NCBI GenBank assembly: GCA_902805635.1
Contig: CADCTC010000063.1
Coordinates: 3,005-62,071 of the forward strand
Length of the DNA stretch: 59,067 nt
Direction: 5' to 3'
Source of the DNA: an uncultured Chloroflexota bacterium
Lineage (GTDB): Bacteria > Chloroflexota > UBA11872 > UBA12225
Within the stretch, counting starts at the first letter, position 1. Each line of letters starts with the position of its first letter. Both the position numbers and the translations under genes were made by a program. The notes beneath the pieces are model-generated. The model was not told the origin of the DNA. It saw only the letters and a list, made by a program, of their open reading frames with translations, and made no database searches. Positions 26,486 through 34,292 of the stretch are shown in pieces.

Positions 26486-27543
26486 GGTGTATCGTGCTTG
26501 CCGGCCTCCGCGCCAGCGGGTTCCCCGAACCCGGCGCGATACAGCTCGGCCACGCGCGCCAGCTCTTCTGGCCCCAGCGGGGGCTCCGCGGCGGCGGCAA
26601 CTGCCTCTTCTATCTCGTCCGCACGCTTGACGCCGGGCACCACCGTGCTCACGTGCGGGTTCATGAGGCAGAAGCGCAGTGCGGCTTCGGAGAGACGCCT
26701 CGTCCCGCCCGCTCGCAGGAAGTCCAGCGTTGCCGCCTGGCGCACAAATGGCGCGGCGTCTTCTTCCAGGGGCCGGTCGACGCCCTCGGTCAGGATGCCC
26801 GCCAGCACAGGGCGAATGTTTATGACCCCCATACCTCCCTCAGCTGCCAGCCGGATGGCGAGGTGCTGGTCGACGTGCCGGTAGCGATAGGCGAGATAGC
26901 CATGAGTTTCGTGCTCGGCGTCGCCAATATCCGCGGCGCGCAATCCAGGAGCGGGAGGCTCCTGCGCGGACTGGTTGAGCAGGTTGTATTCCGTCTGCAG
27001 CGCGTCGAAGAGTCCGCTGGCGACCAGGCTGCGCAGCGCGCGAGCGTTGCAGCGCCAGGCGGTAAAGCCGATGAACCGGCACGCTCCTACCTCGCGCAGC
27101 CGGGCAAAGGCAGCCGCCATCTCCAATGCGTCTTCGGGACTGATGGAGTTCGCCTCGAACGGACGGCCGCGCACCGACGAGATTGGGTTGTGGATCAGCA
27201 GCAGGTCTACATGGTCCGTGCGCAGCAGCCGGAGGCTCTGTTCCACCGACCGGCGCACGAACTGCGGCACGTCCTCGAAGCCCTCCGGACGCATGGAGAC
27301 CTTGGTGGTGATCAGCACCCCATCGCGGTGCCCAGCCAAGGCGGCACCGAGCACGGTCTCGGCGCGGCCGCCGCCATACCCGGGCGCAACGTCAAAGAAG
27401 TTGACCCCCAGCTCCAGGGCGCGGTGAATTGCCCGCTGGCCCTCGTCGTCGGTGGTGGCGCCCCACACGCCGCCGATGCCGCCGCCGCCGAAGCCCACTT
27501 CGGAGACGCGCAACCCGGTCTTCCCCAGCTGCCGGTAGTTCAT
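26482..27543 (-). CDS. Aldo/keto reductase
   Basis: The 353-aa protein starts MNYRQLGKTGLRVSEVGFGG, the standard opening of the family. The catalytic tetrad is in place: Asp51 and Tyr56 (FFDVAPGYGGGRAE), Lys81 (LITTKVS) and His118 (LLLIHNP). The NADPH-binding end (STVVPGVKRADEIEEAVAA) is intact. It reduces or oxidises a carbonyl or polyol, probably a sugar derivative. It lies 11 bp after a solute-binding-protein gene and overlaps the SnoaL-like gene in a GTGA, so the set forms one leftward operon. Confidence 0.93.
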   Translation of the reverse strand: MNYRQLGKTGLRVSEVGFGGGGIGGVWGATTDDEGQRAIHRALELGVNFFDVAPGYGGGRAETVLGAALAGHRDGVLITTKVSMRPEGFEDVPQFVRRSVEQSLRLLRTDHVDLLLIHNPISSVRGRPFEANSISPEDALEMAAAFARLREVGACRFIGFTAWRCNARALRSLVASGLFDALQTEYNLLNQSAQEPPAPGLRAADIGDAEHETHGYLAYRYRHVDQHLAIRLAAEGGMGVINIRPVLAGILTEGVDRPLEEDAAPFVRQAATLDFLRAGGTRRLSEAALRFCLMNPHVSTVVPGVKRADEIEEAVAAAAEPPLGPEELARVAELYRAGFGEPAGAEAGKHDTP

Positions 27544-27554
27544 GCGCCGCTCCG

Positions 27555-28958
27555 CTAGCGGCCCACGATCGCCTGCAGCTCGGGCTTGAGGGCCTGGAGC
27601 ATCGGCACCGCGGCCACCTTGCCCGTCATGAGGTCGTTCATCGCGGTCGTGATGACACGCAGCATGTCGTCCCACTTGGGGCTGTTGTTGGCGCGCGTCT
27701 GCCCGGACGCCTTCTCGAAGATCTGGGTAATTACGCGCGGATCGGCATTGGGCGACTTGGTCACTTGCCCCTTCACGAACGGCTCGATCGCCTGCAGCGT
27801 GGCCGGGACCTGGTTGACCACGCGCGCCAGGCGGGTGCCGTCCAGTAGGAACTTGGTCACGTCCCACGCATCTTCGGCCACCTTGGTCCCCTTGGGCAGG
27901 CCCAATGACAGCACGCCCACGTCCGGCGTCGACACTTTGCCCTTGGGCAGCGGCGCGAACGCGATGTCAGCCTGCGGTTCTCTAGTGTAGGTGGTCCACG
28001 AGCCAGGTCCAAAGACCAGCATGGCGGCCTTGCCGGTGTTGAACAGGTTGGCGTTCCCAAACTGGCGCGTCACGTCGGCGGCGGCGCCGACCACGCGGTG
28101 CCGGGTGAACAGCTCGCCAAACTTGGTGTAGCACTCTTGCATCTCGGGCGTATCGCACGTGACCGTCTTGAAGTCGCGCGATAGCCAATCGGCGCCCCAC
28201 AGCGCCGGGTACGACACGAAGTGCCCCCAGTTGGCCAGACCGTAGCGCTCCACGTCATCCCCAGAGCGGCGCGTGAGTCGCGTGGCGGCGGCGACGAACT
28301 CGTCCCAGGTCCAGGGCCGCGAGGCGTCGGCCGGGGGCAGAGCGACACCCGCTTCGGCGAACATGGCACGGTTCACCGCCAGCGCAAGCGCGTTCCCGCC
28401 ATAGCGGAACGGCAGCTGCCAGACCTTGCCGTCGTGCATCACGCTGTTCTCGAAGTGGACGGCGTTGAACTGCTTGGTGTCGAACTTGTCGCGCTTGATG
28501 AAGCCGTCCAAGGCCGGGTCCAGCAGCCCATTGTGGACCATGTAGGGCGCGTTGCGGGGCCCGTCCATCAGGTCCGGCGGCGACCCACCCGCCACCAGGC
28601 TGACCAGCTTCTCCACCCGCTCGGCTGTTGTCCCGGTCTGGGGCGAAAGTGCGATCGTGGCGTTCGGGCGGCGCTGCTTGTAGGCAGCCGCCACGTCCGT
28701 TTCCCAGGCCGCCGTCAGCTCTGGCGTGAGACCCGAGATGAACGCCGTGACGGTGACCGGGCCAGTCGTGAGCGCCGGCTTGGTCTCGGCGCCTCCCGTC
28801 TGGGTCCCGGCAGTGCCCCCAGCGCCGCACGCCGCCAGGAGCATACTCGCCGGGGCAGCTCCAGCCAGGAGGGCACGGCGGCGCGTGGTGTGTTCCGCCG
28901 GTCGCGCTCTGTGCGGGTGCACTGTTTCCTGCACCGACTGCCGTATCTGCGTGGCCAT
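27555..28958 (-). CDS. ABC transporter extracellular solute-binding lipoprotein
   Basis: ATG at 28958 follows AAGGAG. The 467-aa protein has a twin-Arg containing leader (TTRRRALLAGAAPASMLLAAC) with a lipobox. The body follows family 1 solute-binding proteins: VTVTAFISGLTPELTAAWE, LVSLVAGGSPPDLMDGP, RPWTWDEFVAAATRL, GKAAMLVFGPGSWTTY and IAFAPLPKG. The closing helices contain MNDLMTGKVAAVPMLQAL. No permease or ATPase gene is adjacent, so it must use a transporter encoded elsewhere. It is divergent, with a 52-bp gap, from the enolase-superfamily operon and heads its own operon with an aldo/keto reductase, pointing to uptake of a sugar acid or cyclitol. Confidence 0.92.
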   Translation of the reverse strand: MATQIRQSVQETVHPHRARPAEHTTRRRALLAGAAPASMLLAACGAGGTAGTQTGGAETKPALTTGPVTVTAFISGLTPELTAAWETDVAAAYKQRRPNATIALSPQTGTTAERVEKLVSLVAGGSPPDLMDGPRNAPYMVHNGLLDPALDGFIKRDKFDTKQFNAVHFENSVMHDGKVWQLPFRYGGNALALAVNRAMFAEAGVALPPADASRPWTWDEFVAAATRLTRRSGDDVERYGLANWGHFVSYPALWGADWLSRDFKTVTCDTPEMQECYTKFGELFTRHRVVGAAADVTRQFGNANLFNTGKAAMLVFGPGSWTTYTREPQADIAFAPLPKGKVSTPDVGVLSLGLPKGTKVAEDAWDVTKFLLDGTRLARVVNQVPATLQAIEPFVKGQVTKSPNADPRVITQIFEKASGQTRANNSPKWDDMLRVITTAMNDLMTGKVAAVPMLQALKPELQAIVGR

Positions 28959-28983
28959 GTGTGCTCCTTCTCCTTCTCTGTGT

Positions 28984-29004
28984 ACCGGGTACCATGCTAC
29001 CGGT
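28984..29004. promoter_or_regulatory. Inverted repeat in the divergent promoter region, possible operator
   Basis: ACCGG and CCGGT lie 11 nt apart around GTACCATGCTA in the 52-bp gap between the divergent binding-protein and enolase-superfamily genes. TACCAT at 28990-28995 could be the rightward -10. The half-sites are short, so the operator role is only a suggestion. Confidence 0.3.
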
Positions 29005-29010
29005 TCCACC

Positions 29011-30144
29011 ATGAAGATCGAATCCGTCGACACGTTCCTGGCGCACACCTTTCTGCTGGTGCGCGTCCGTGCGGACAGCGGCATCGCCGGCTGGGGTCAG
29101 ACCGCCTACTTCAGCTTTCCCGAGGCGGCGCAGAAGGTGATCGAGCGGTACGCCAAGTATCTGGTAGGGAAGGACCCGCTGCAGATCGAGCGACACTGGA
29201 ATACGCTGTTTGGGGCGTCCCCGTTCCGCGGCGCGGACCAGATGGGCGCGCTCAGCGCGGTAGACATCGCGCTGTGGGACCTGGCCGGCAAGCACTTCCA
29301 GGTGCCGTCCTACCAGCTGCTCGGCGGACGCCAGCGCGACAAGGTGCGGCTGCACTACCTCATGATGAGCTCTTCCGAGCAAGACACCGACACGCTCGTC
29401 GAGCGGGCGAAGTTTGCGGCTGGCGAGGGGTTCACCGCGCTCAAGCTGGACCCGCTACCGCCAAAGCACCAGCTGCTCAGCCAGTCCAAGTTGATTGACG
29501 AGACGGTGACGCGCGTGGCGGCGGTGCGAGAGACGGTGGGCTGGGAGATGGACATCGGCGTCGAGGTACACCGCAAGTTGGTGCCTGGTGATGCTATTGC
29601 CCTGGCCGGCTACTTGGAAGAATTTCGGATCCTGTTTTATGAGGACCCGATCCGCCCGCTCAGCATGGAAGCCCATGCCGAGGTGGCCAGGAAGGTGCGC
29701 ATTCCTATCGCCATCGGCGAGCGCCACCACACTATCTTCGAGTTCCGGGACCTACTGGCGGCGGGGAGCATCCAGTACGTGCGCCCTGACGTGGGTGTGG
29801 CCGGCGGCCTCTCGCACTGCAAGAAGATCGCGGGACTGGCAGAGGCGTTCCACGCCGGGGTGATCACCCATAACTTCATCAGCCCGCTGCTGACGGCAGC
29901 GTCGGTGCAGCTGGACATGGCGATTCCCAACTGCACGCTACAGGAGTACACCACCGACGACGAAGAGGGGACGGCGCGGCAACTGGTGAAGGCGCCGCTC
30001 CAGCGCGAGCGTGGCTACCTACTGCCGTCGGAGGAACCGGGTCTAGGCGTCGAGGTCGACGAGACGTTCTTCGAGAAGTACCCCTTCCGCTCCGGCACCC
30101 CACGCGCGCCACTGCACGCCGATGGCTCGGTGGCACTGCACTAA
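29011..30144 (+). CDS. Mandelate racemase/muconate lactonizing enzyme family (enolase superfamily) dehydratase
   Basis: The 377-aa protein has the N-terminal cap domain (TFLLVRVRADSGIAGWGQ, ADQMGALSAVDIALWDLAGK) and the barrel. Candidate catalytic groups are Lys145 (ALKLDP), Glu185 and His187 (IGVEVHRKL), Glu211 (FYEDPI), Glu237 (IAIGERHH) and His287 (THNFISPL). In galactonate/mannonate-dehydratase-like members the first metal ligand is Asp in a V-D-x-H motif, while here it is Glu. The class abstracts a proton next to a carboxylate, usually dehydrating an acid sugar. It heads an operon with SDR, dehydroquinase-like and Gfo/Idh/MocA genes. Confidence 0.92.
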   Translation: MKIESVDTFLAHTFLLVRVRADSGIAGWGQTAYFSFPEAAQKVIERYAKYLVGKDPLQIERHWNTLFGASPFRGADQMGALSAVDIALWDLAGKHFQVPSYQLLGGRQRDKVRLHYLMMSSSEQDTDTLVERAKFAAGEGFTALKLDPLPPKHQLLSQSKLIDETVTRVAAVRETVGWEMDIGVEVHRKLVPGDAIALAGYLEEFRILFYEDPIRPLSMEAHAEVARKVRIPIAIGERHHTIFEFRDLLAAGSIQYVRPDVGVAGGLSHCKKIAGLAEAFHAGVITHNFISPLLTAASVQLDMAIPNCTLQEYTTDDEEGTARQLVKAPLQRERGYLLPSEEPGLGVEVDETFFEKYPFRSGTPRAPLHADGSVALH

Positions 30145-30169
30145 CTAACCAAAAGGTGGAGAGTAGACA

Positions 30170-31048
30170 ATGATCGCCGACCTGACGGGACGTACGGCGC
30201 TGGTCACCGGCGGCGCGCAGGGGGTAGGACGCGCCATCGCGCTCACCCTTGCGGAGCAGGGCGCCGACGTCGCCATTGGCGACGTGCGTCCCGAACTGGG
30301 GGCCGATCTGGTGGACGAGATCGAGCGGCTGGGGCGCCGCGCGCTGGCGCTCGAGCTGGACGTGCGGTCGCCCGCGTCTGCCCAGGCAGCCGTGCAGCAG
30401 ATCGTCAGCGCCTGGTCCAAGCTGGATATCTTGGTGAACAACGCGGGGGTAGTCCACGCGCCGCCGGGGCCGAACGGCGAAGAGGACCCGGAAGAGGAGT
30501 GGAGCTACGTCTTCGGCATCAACTTGCGCGGTGTGGTGAACTGCTGCGACGCCGTGATGCCGCATATGGCAGAGCGGCGCTATGGCAAGATCGTGAACAT
30601 CAGCTCGACCGCGGGAAAGCCCGGGGACCCGCCTCCGGCGCCGCCGTCCGCTACGCAGCCGGCCAATCCCAAGCCGCCGCTGGGCGCAAGCACGTACTCG
30701 CTGAGCAAGGCTGCCGTAGTCCGGCACACCCAGCTGCTCTCCGCGTCGGCCGCGCGCATCAACGTGAACGTCAACTGCGTCTGCCCTTCACGGATGATCA
30801 CGCCGCTGGGGCTCGAGCTGGCTGCGCGCGGGCAGCGCCGGGCGGGCTCCGCCGCCAACGCCGCAGACGCGGCAAATGCGCAGGACGTGGTGGAGGCGCG
30901 CCGCAAGGCGGTGATCGCGGTGAACCGGTTTGGGCGAGAGCTGGAGCCGGTGGACGTGGCCAAGATGGTGGCCTTCCTGGTGAGCGACGACGCGAAGAAC
31001 ATCACCGGCCAGAGCATCAACGTGGATGGCGGTTTCAAGCTGATCTAG
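30170..31048 (+). CDS. Short-chain dehydrogenase/reductase
   Basis: ATG at 30170 follows AGGTGGAG. The Rossmann motif is TGGAQGVG (residues 14-21), followed by NNAG (90-93), the active-site Ser145/146 (VNISSTAG) and Tyr176-x-x-x-Lys180 (STYSLSK). The family C-terminus is GQSINVDGGFKLI. Between the Ser and Tyr motifs sits a proline-rich insert of about 20 residues (151-171) that would cap the active site, which is longer than usual. It probably oxidises a hydroxyl of a polyol or sugar acid with NAD(P). It lies 25 bp after the enolase-superfamily gene. Confidence 0.93.
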   Translation: MIADLTGRTALVTGGAQGVGRAIALTLAEQGADVAIGDVRPELGADLVDEIERLGRRALALELDVRSPASAQAAVQQIVSAWSKLDILVNNAGVVHAPPGPNGEEDPEEEWSYVFGINLRGVVNCCDAVMPHMAERRYGKIVNISSTAGKPGDPPPAPPSATQPANPKPPLGASTYSLSKAAVVRHTQLLSASAARINVNVNCVCPSRMITPLGLELAARGQRRAGSAANAADAANAQDVVEARRKAVIAVNRFGRELEPVDVAKMVAFLVSDDAKNITGQSINVDGGFKLI

Positions 31049-31074
31049 CGCCGACGGAAAAGGGCACGAGAAAC

Positions 31075-31965
31075 GTGAAGCTGACCGAGATCCCGCGGCC
31101 GTTCATCTGCTGCGTCCTGATCGACGACCCGACGCCGGATCACCTGATCCGCACCATCAAGCTCGGCGAGTACGACGGGGCACAAGCGTTCGACCTGGAG
31201 CTGCAAGGGGTCGACGAAGCGCACCGCACGCCCGCGGCGCTGCGCCGGGTGTTCGAGTACACCACGCGTCCGGTCTTCACGGTGTTCCGGCGCTACCGCC
31301 TGGCGGGAGACAGCTTCGAGGAGCAGGCGAGCCAGGAAGCATCGCGCATGCAGACGCAACTGGACTTGATCGACGCCGGCTCTGTCGGCTTCGACATGGA
31401 ACTGGACACGTTCGACCCGCAGCCGGGGCCATCGCAGAGCTCTCCTGAGGGGAAGCGCTACGCCTACGACCGCTCATCTGCGCCGCGGGAGGTGAGCCAC
31501 GCCCCGGCGGCGGTGGAACGACAGATGCGCCTGATAGAGGAGGCGCACCGGCGTGGCGGAGAGGTGTTCGCCTCCGCGCACGCGCTGACGCGTCTGACGC
31601 CGGAGGGAGCGGTGGCGATCGGAAGGCTGGCGGAGGAGCGGGGCGCGGACGCGGTGAAGATCGTGCAGTTCTGCGCCTCGTACGAAGACGTGGTGGAGTG
31701 CTTTGCCTCCACCGTCGCCCTACGCCGCGCCCTCAGGATTCCCTTCGTCATGATGGCCCACGGCGAGTACGGCAAGCTGGTGCGACCGGTCACACCGCTG
31801 CTCGGCTCCATGCTGGTCTTCGGACGCCAGGACTATGCGCCGGGCAGCTTCCTCTCTCAGCCGCTGGTGCGGTCGATGAAGGCGGTGTTCGACAACTTTG
31901 ACTACCGGATCAGCGACGCGCGCGCCGCGTCGCTGATCCCGCCCGAGGAGAGGCACGAGCCATGA
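31075..31965 (+). CDS. Type I 3-dehydroquinate dehydratase-like protein
   Basis: GTG at 31075 follows an AAAAGGG site, giving 296 aa. The C-terminal half aligns well with type I dehydroquinases. EVFASAHALTRLTPE places His169 where the catalytic His sits, and DAVKIVQFCASYEDV places Lys195 as the Schiff-base Lys. VMMAHGEYGKLVRP and FGRQDYAPGSF match the end of the barrel. The N-terminal half is more divergent, with an inserted Pro/Ser stretch (115-135). The biosynthetic enzyme is usually about 250 aa and lies with aro genes. Here the neighbours are catabolic, so it may act in quinate-type breakdown or as a Schiff-base aldolase. It overlaps the next gene in an ATGA. Confidence 0.82.
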   Translation: MKLTEIPRPFICCVLIDDPTPDHLIRTIKLGEYDGAQAFDLELQGVDEAHRTPAALRRVFEYTTRPVFTVFRRYRLAGDSFEEQASQEASRMQTQLDLIDAGSVGFDMELDTFDPQPGPSQSSPEGKRYAYDRSSAPREVSHAPAAVERQMRLIEEAHRRGGEVFASAHALTRLTPEGAVAIGRLAEERGADAVKIVQFCASYEDVVECFASTVALRRALRIPFVMMAHGEYGKLVRPVTPLLGSMLVFGRQDYAPGSFLSQPLVRSMKAVFDNFDYRISDARAASLIPPEERHEP

Positions 31966-33008
31966 CGGTGCGCTGGGCATACATTGGGGCGGGCAGGCAC
32001 GCCGAGTTGTGGGTCGCACCTGCCCTAGAGACGGCCGCAAACGCCGCAGTTGTGGGGGTGTGGAGCCGCAGCCAGGAGACGGCGAGCGGATTCGCGGGAC
32101 GCCACGCCATCGGACGCGTCTACCACTCAGTCGACGAAGCGCTGGCCGACGGCGAAGTTGACGCCGTGTACGTATCGACGCCGAACGGACTGCACGCCCA
32201 GCACACGCTGGCGGCGATACGAGCGGGCAAGCACGTGCTGGTGGAGAAGCCGATGGCCACCACCAGCGCCAACGCACTGGAGATGGTGCGCGCGGCGCAG
32301 AGCGCCGGTGTGCGTCTGGGGGTGGGCTTTCACCTGCGCCACCACCCGCTGCACGAGGCCGCCCGGCAACACATCCTGGCGGGCGATATCGGTACGCCCG
32401 ACTACGCTACGCTCCAGTTCAACCTCGTCTCATCACCACCACCGCGCATGAACCTGCCCTTTGGGGCATGGAAGCGCGACCCGGAGCAGATGGGCGCTGC
32501 CGGCTCGCTCTACGCATTCGGCGTTCACGTGCTCGACTTGCTGCGCTTCGTCAGTGGCCAGGAAGTAGTGGCAGTCAGCGCCCTTGCGGTGGGCCGCACG
32601 CCTGAGAACCCGTTCGAGACGTTCGGCCAGATCATGCTGGAGCTCGACGGAGGATTGCAGGCCCACGTGCAGTACGGCGGGCGCTTTCCACTCAACCGCA
32701 ATGATGTGGTCGTGTACGGCAGCGCCGGAAGGCTGACCGCGGAGAACACTGTCGACGTGGCGACTCAGGGAATCCTCCACGTCAGCTTGCCCGACGGCCG
32801 CACCGGCAGGCGAGACACCGTCTGGCAGCCGGAGCCGGGGGACCACTACCGGCGCCAGATCGAGGCATTCGGTAGAGCGGTGGAAGATGGTGTACCGTTC
32901 GGCGCCGACGGGATGGACGGCGTACGATCCGCCGAGATCGTCGATGCCGTGACCCAGTCGTACGACACCGGCCGCCGGATAGAGGTGCGTCACCAAGAGG
33001 TTGTCTAA
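31962..33008 (+). CDS. Gfo/Idh/MocA family oxidoreductase
   Basis: The ATG overlaps the preceding stop (ATGA). The 348-aa protein opens with the dinucleotide-binding strand VRWAYIGAGRHAELW, a slightly altered glycine motif. It carries VDAVYVSTPNGLHAQH and the family signature HVLVEKPMAT (Glu95-Lys96-Pro97). The C-terminal domain contains GAAGSLYAFGVHVLDLLRF with a candidate catalytic His, and GDHYRRQIEAFGRAVEDG. Such enzymes reversibly oxidise sugars, inositols or related polyols with NAD(P). Its place at the end of a four-gene operon suggests it handles the same carbohydrate acid or cyclitol as its partners. Confidence 0.93.
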   Translation: MTVRWAYIGAGRHAELWVAPALETAANAAVVGVWSRSQETASGFAGRHAIGRVYHSVDEALADGEVDAVYVSTPNGLHAQHTLAAIRAGKHVLVEKPMATTSANALEMVRAAQSAGVRLGVGFHLRHHPLHEAARQHILAGDIGTPDYATLQFNLVSSPPPRMNLPFGAWKRDPEQMGAAGSLYAFGVHVLDLLRFVSGQEVVAVSALAVGRTPENPFETFGQIMLELDGGLQAHVQYGGRFPLNRNDVVVYGSAGRLTAENTVDVATQGILHVSLPDGRTGRRDTVWQPEPGDHYRRQIEAFGRAVEDGVPFGADGMDGVRSAEIVDAVTQSYDTGRRIEVRHQEVV

Positions 33009-33014
33009 CGCCGC

Positions 33015-33044
33015 TTGACAAACTAACCGATCGGCTGGTATTAT
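33015..33044 (+). promoter_or_regulatory. Sigma-70-type promoter TTGACA-18-TATTAT
   Basis: A perfect -35 TTGACA at 33015-33020 and TATTAT at 33039-33044 are separated by 18 nt in an AT-rich pocket right after the Gfo/Idh/MocA stop. It is the best promoter match I found in this GC-rich window. Transcription would start near 33051 and enter the structured leader. Confidence 0.8.
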
Positions 33045-33050
33045 TTATGT

Positions 33051-33134
33051 GTCGTTCGTTTTTGCATGCAAGTGCGCATCTGACCGACACGAATACCCCT
33101 CGGATGGGCCGCAAGGTTTGTTCGAGGGGTTTTT
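33051..33134 (+). ncRNA. Structured leader or small RNA ending in an intrinsic terminator
   Basis: The expected transcript of about 85 nt starts with GTGTCG (33049-33054), which pairs with CGACAC (33085-33090), enclosing a TTGCATGCAA palindrome. It ends with a terminator: ACCCCTCG (33095-33102) pairs with CGAGGGGT (33123-33130), followed by TTTTT. The SDR start codon is 105 nt further on. This could be an attenuator or riboswitch-like leader of the SDR gene, or a free-standing small RNA. I recognise no known class. Confidence 0.5.
33095..33134 (+). terminator. Intrinsic terminator between promoter and SDR gene
   Basis: Eight-base-pair arms ACCCCTCG/CGAGGGGT with a 20-nt loop and a run of five T. 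Because it lies between a strong promoter and the next start codon, it may be conditional. Confidence 0.75.
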
Positions 33135-33238
33135 GTTTGCCTCAGCAGCGCCGACTACCGCTGTCTCATTGGCGGACCTGGCACGCAACGTGCGCGCGGG
33201 GCGCCAAACTGCTGGAAACCGGGAGCGAGGCAACGGAA

Positions 33239-34234
33239 ATGGGACTACACGTACGGGACGCGGTGGTTGTCGTCACGGGCGCATCGAGCGGGATCGGGCG
33301 TGCGACCGCGCTTGAGCTCGCCACACGGGGGGCGAACGTAGTCGTCACCGCGCGCCGGGAGGAGCCATTGCGCGAGCTGGTGGACGAGTGCCGACGACTG
33401 GGAGCGGAGGCGAGGGCGGTCCCGGCGGACACCACCGACCCGGCTGCCATGGAGGCGGTGGCGCGAGAGGCGGTAGAGGCGTTCGACGGGCTGGATGCGT
33501 GGGTGAACGACGCGGCGGTACTGCTGGTGGCCCGGTTTGAAGACTCACCACCGGACGCCTACCGGCAGGTGATGGAGACGAACTTCTTTGGGTACGTGCA
33601 CGGCGCACGGGCGGCGCTGCCACACTTCCGGCGGCGCGGGCGGGGCGTGCTGGTCAACGTCTCGTCGGTGCACGGCGTGGGCGGTGCGGCGTACGCCAGC
33701 GCGTACTCGGCTAGCAAGTTCGCGGTGCGAGGCTGGGCCGAGTCGCTGCGCCAGGAGCTGCGCGACACCGGGATCGACGTCTGCACCGTGCTGCCGGCGT
33801 CAATCGACACGCCGATTTTCCAGCATGCGGGCAACTACATGGGGCGCGCGCTGAAGCCGCTCAACCCCACTTACGATCCCGATCAGGTCGCCCGCGCCAT
33901 CGTCGGCTGTATCGAGCGGCCCAAGCGCGAGGTGTTCGTCGGCGGTGCGGGGCGGATGCTGGCCATGCTACACGCGGTGTCGCCCGCGCTGTACGAGCGC
34001 GTCATGGCGCGCCAGATCGAGCTGGACGAGTTCCAGGACGTGCCGGAGGCGCCGTCAAACGGCAACATCCTGCAGCCCATGCCGCTGGGCACCGAGCCAA
34101 CCGGTGGCTGGAAGGAGCGCGCCCCTGCGCGCTTGGGTAGTGGCATGGCCAGAAAGGGCGCGGCCGCGGCCGCACTGGCGGCCCCCGCGGCCGCGGGGCT
34201 CACCTGGTACTGGCGCAATCGCCGGGCGGCGTGA
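33239..34234 (+). CDS. SDR-family oxidoreductase with C-terminal hydrophobic tail
   Basis: The ATG at 33239 gives 331 aa and the usual start MGLHVRDAVVVVTGASSGIG (TGxxxGIG at 13-20). Other motifs are VNDAA, where NNAG is expected, VNVSSVHG and Tyr156-x-x-x-Lys160 (SAYSASKFAVRGW). PASIDTPIFQHAGNY follows. The last 60 residues form a Gly/Pro-rich linker and an Ala-rich hydrophobic segment ending WYWRNRRAA, suggesting membrane attachment. The asparagine to aspartate change in the NNAG motif is unusual. Expression probably depends on the promoter and terminator leader upstream. Confidence 0.92.
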   Translation: MGLHVRDAVVVVTGASSGIGRATALELATRGANVVVTARREEPLRELVDECRRLGAEARAVPADTTDPAAMEAVAREAVEAFDGLDAWVNDAAVLLVARFEDSPPDAYRQVMETNFFGYVHGARAALPHFRRRGRGVLVNVSSVHGVGGAAYASAYSASKFAVRGWAESLRQELRDTGIDVCTVLPASIDTPIFQHAGNYMGRALKPLNPTYDPDQVARAIVGCIERPKREVFVGGAGRMLAMLHAVSPALYERVMARQIELDEFQDVPEAPSNGNILQPMPLGTEPTGGWKERAPARLGSGMARKGAAAAALAAPAAAGLTWYWRNRRAA

Positions 34235-34265
34235 GGGATCGGCACGCGAGGTCCCAAAGCCCTTT

Positions 34266-34291
34266 CGCCCGCCGCGACCGCGCGGCGGGCG
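34266..34291. terminator. Bidirectional stem-loop between convergent genes
   Basis: Perfect 11-bp arms CGCCCGCCGCG and CGCGGCGGGCG with a 4-nt loop lie between the stops of the SDR gene (34234) and the leftward membrane gene (34293). CCCTTT precedes the stem. No T-run follows on the plus strand, though on the minus strand the stem is followed by AAAGGG. Confidence 0.6.
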
Positions 34292-34292
34292 A

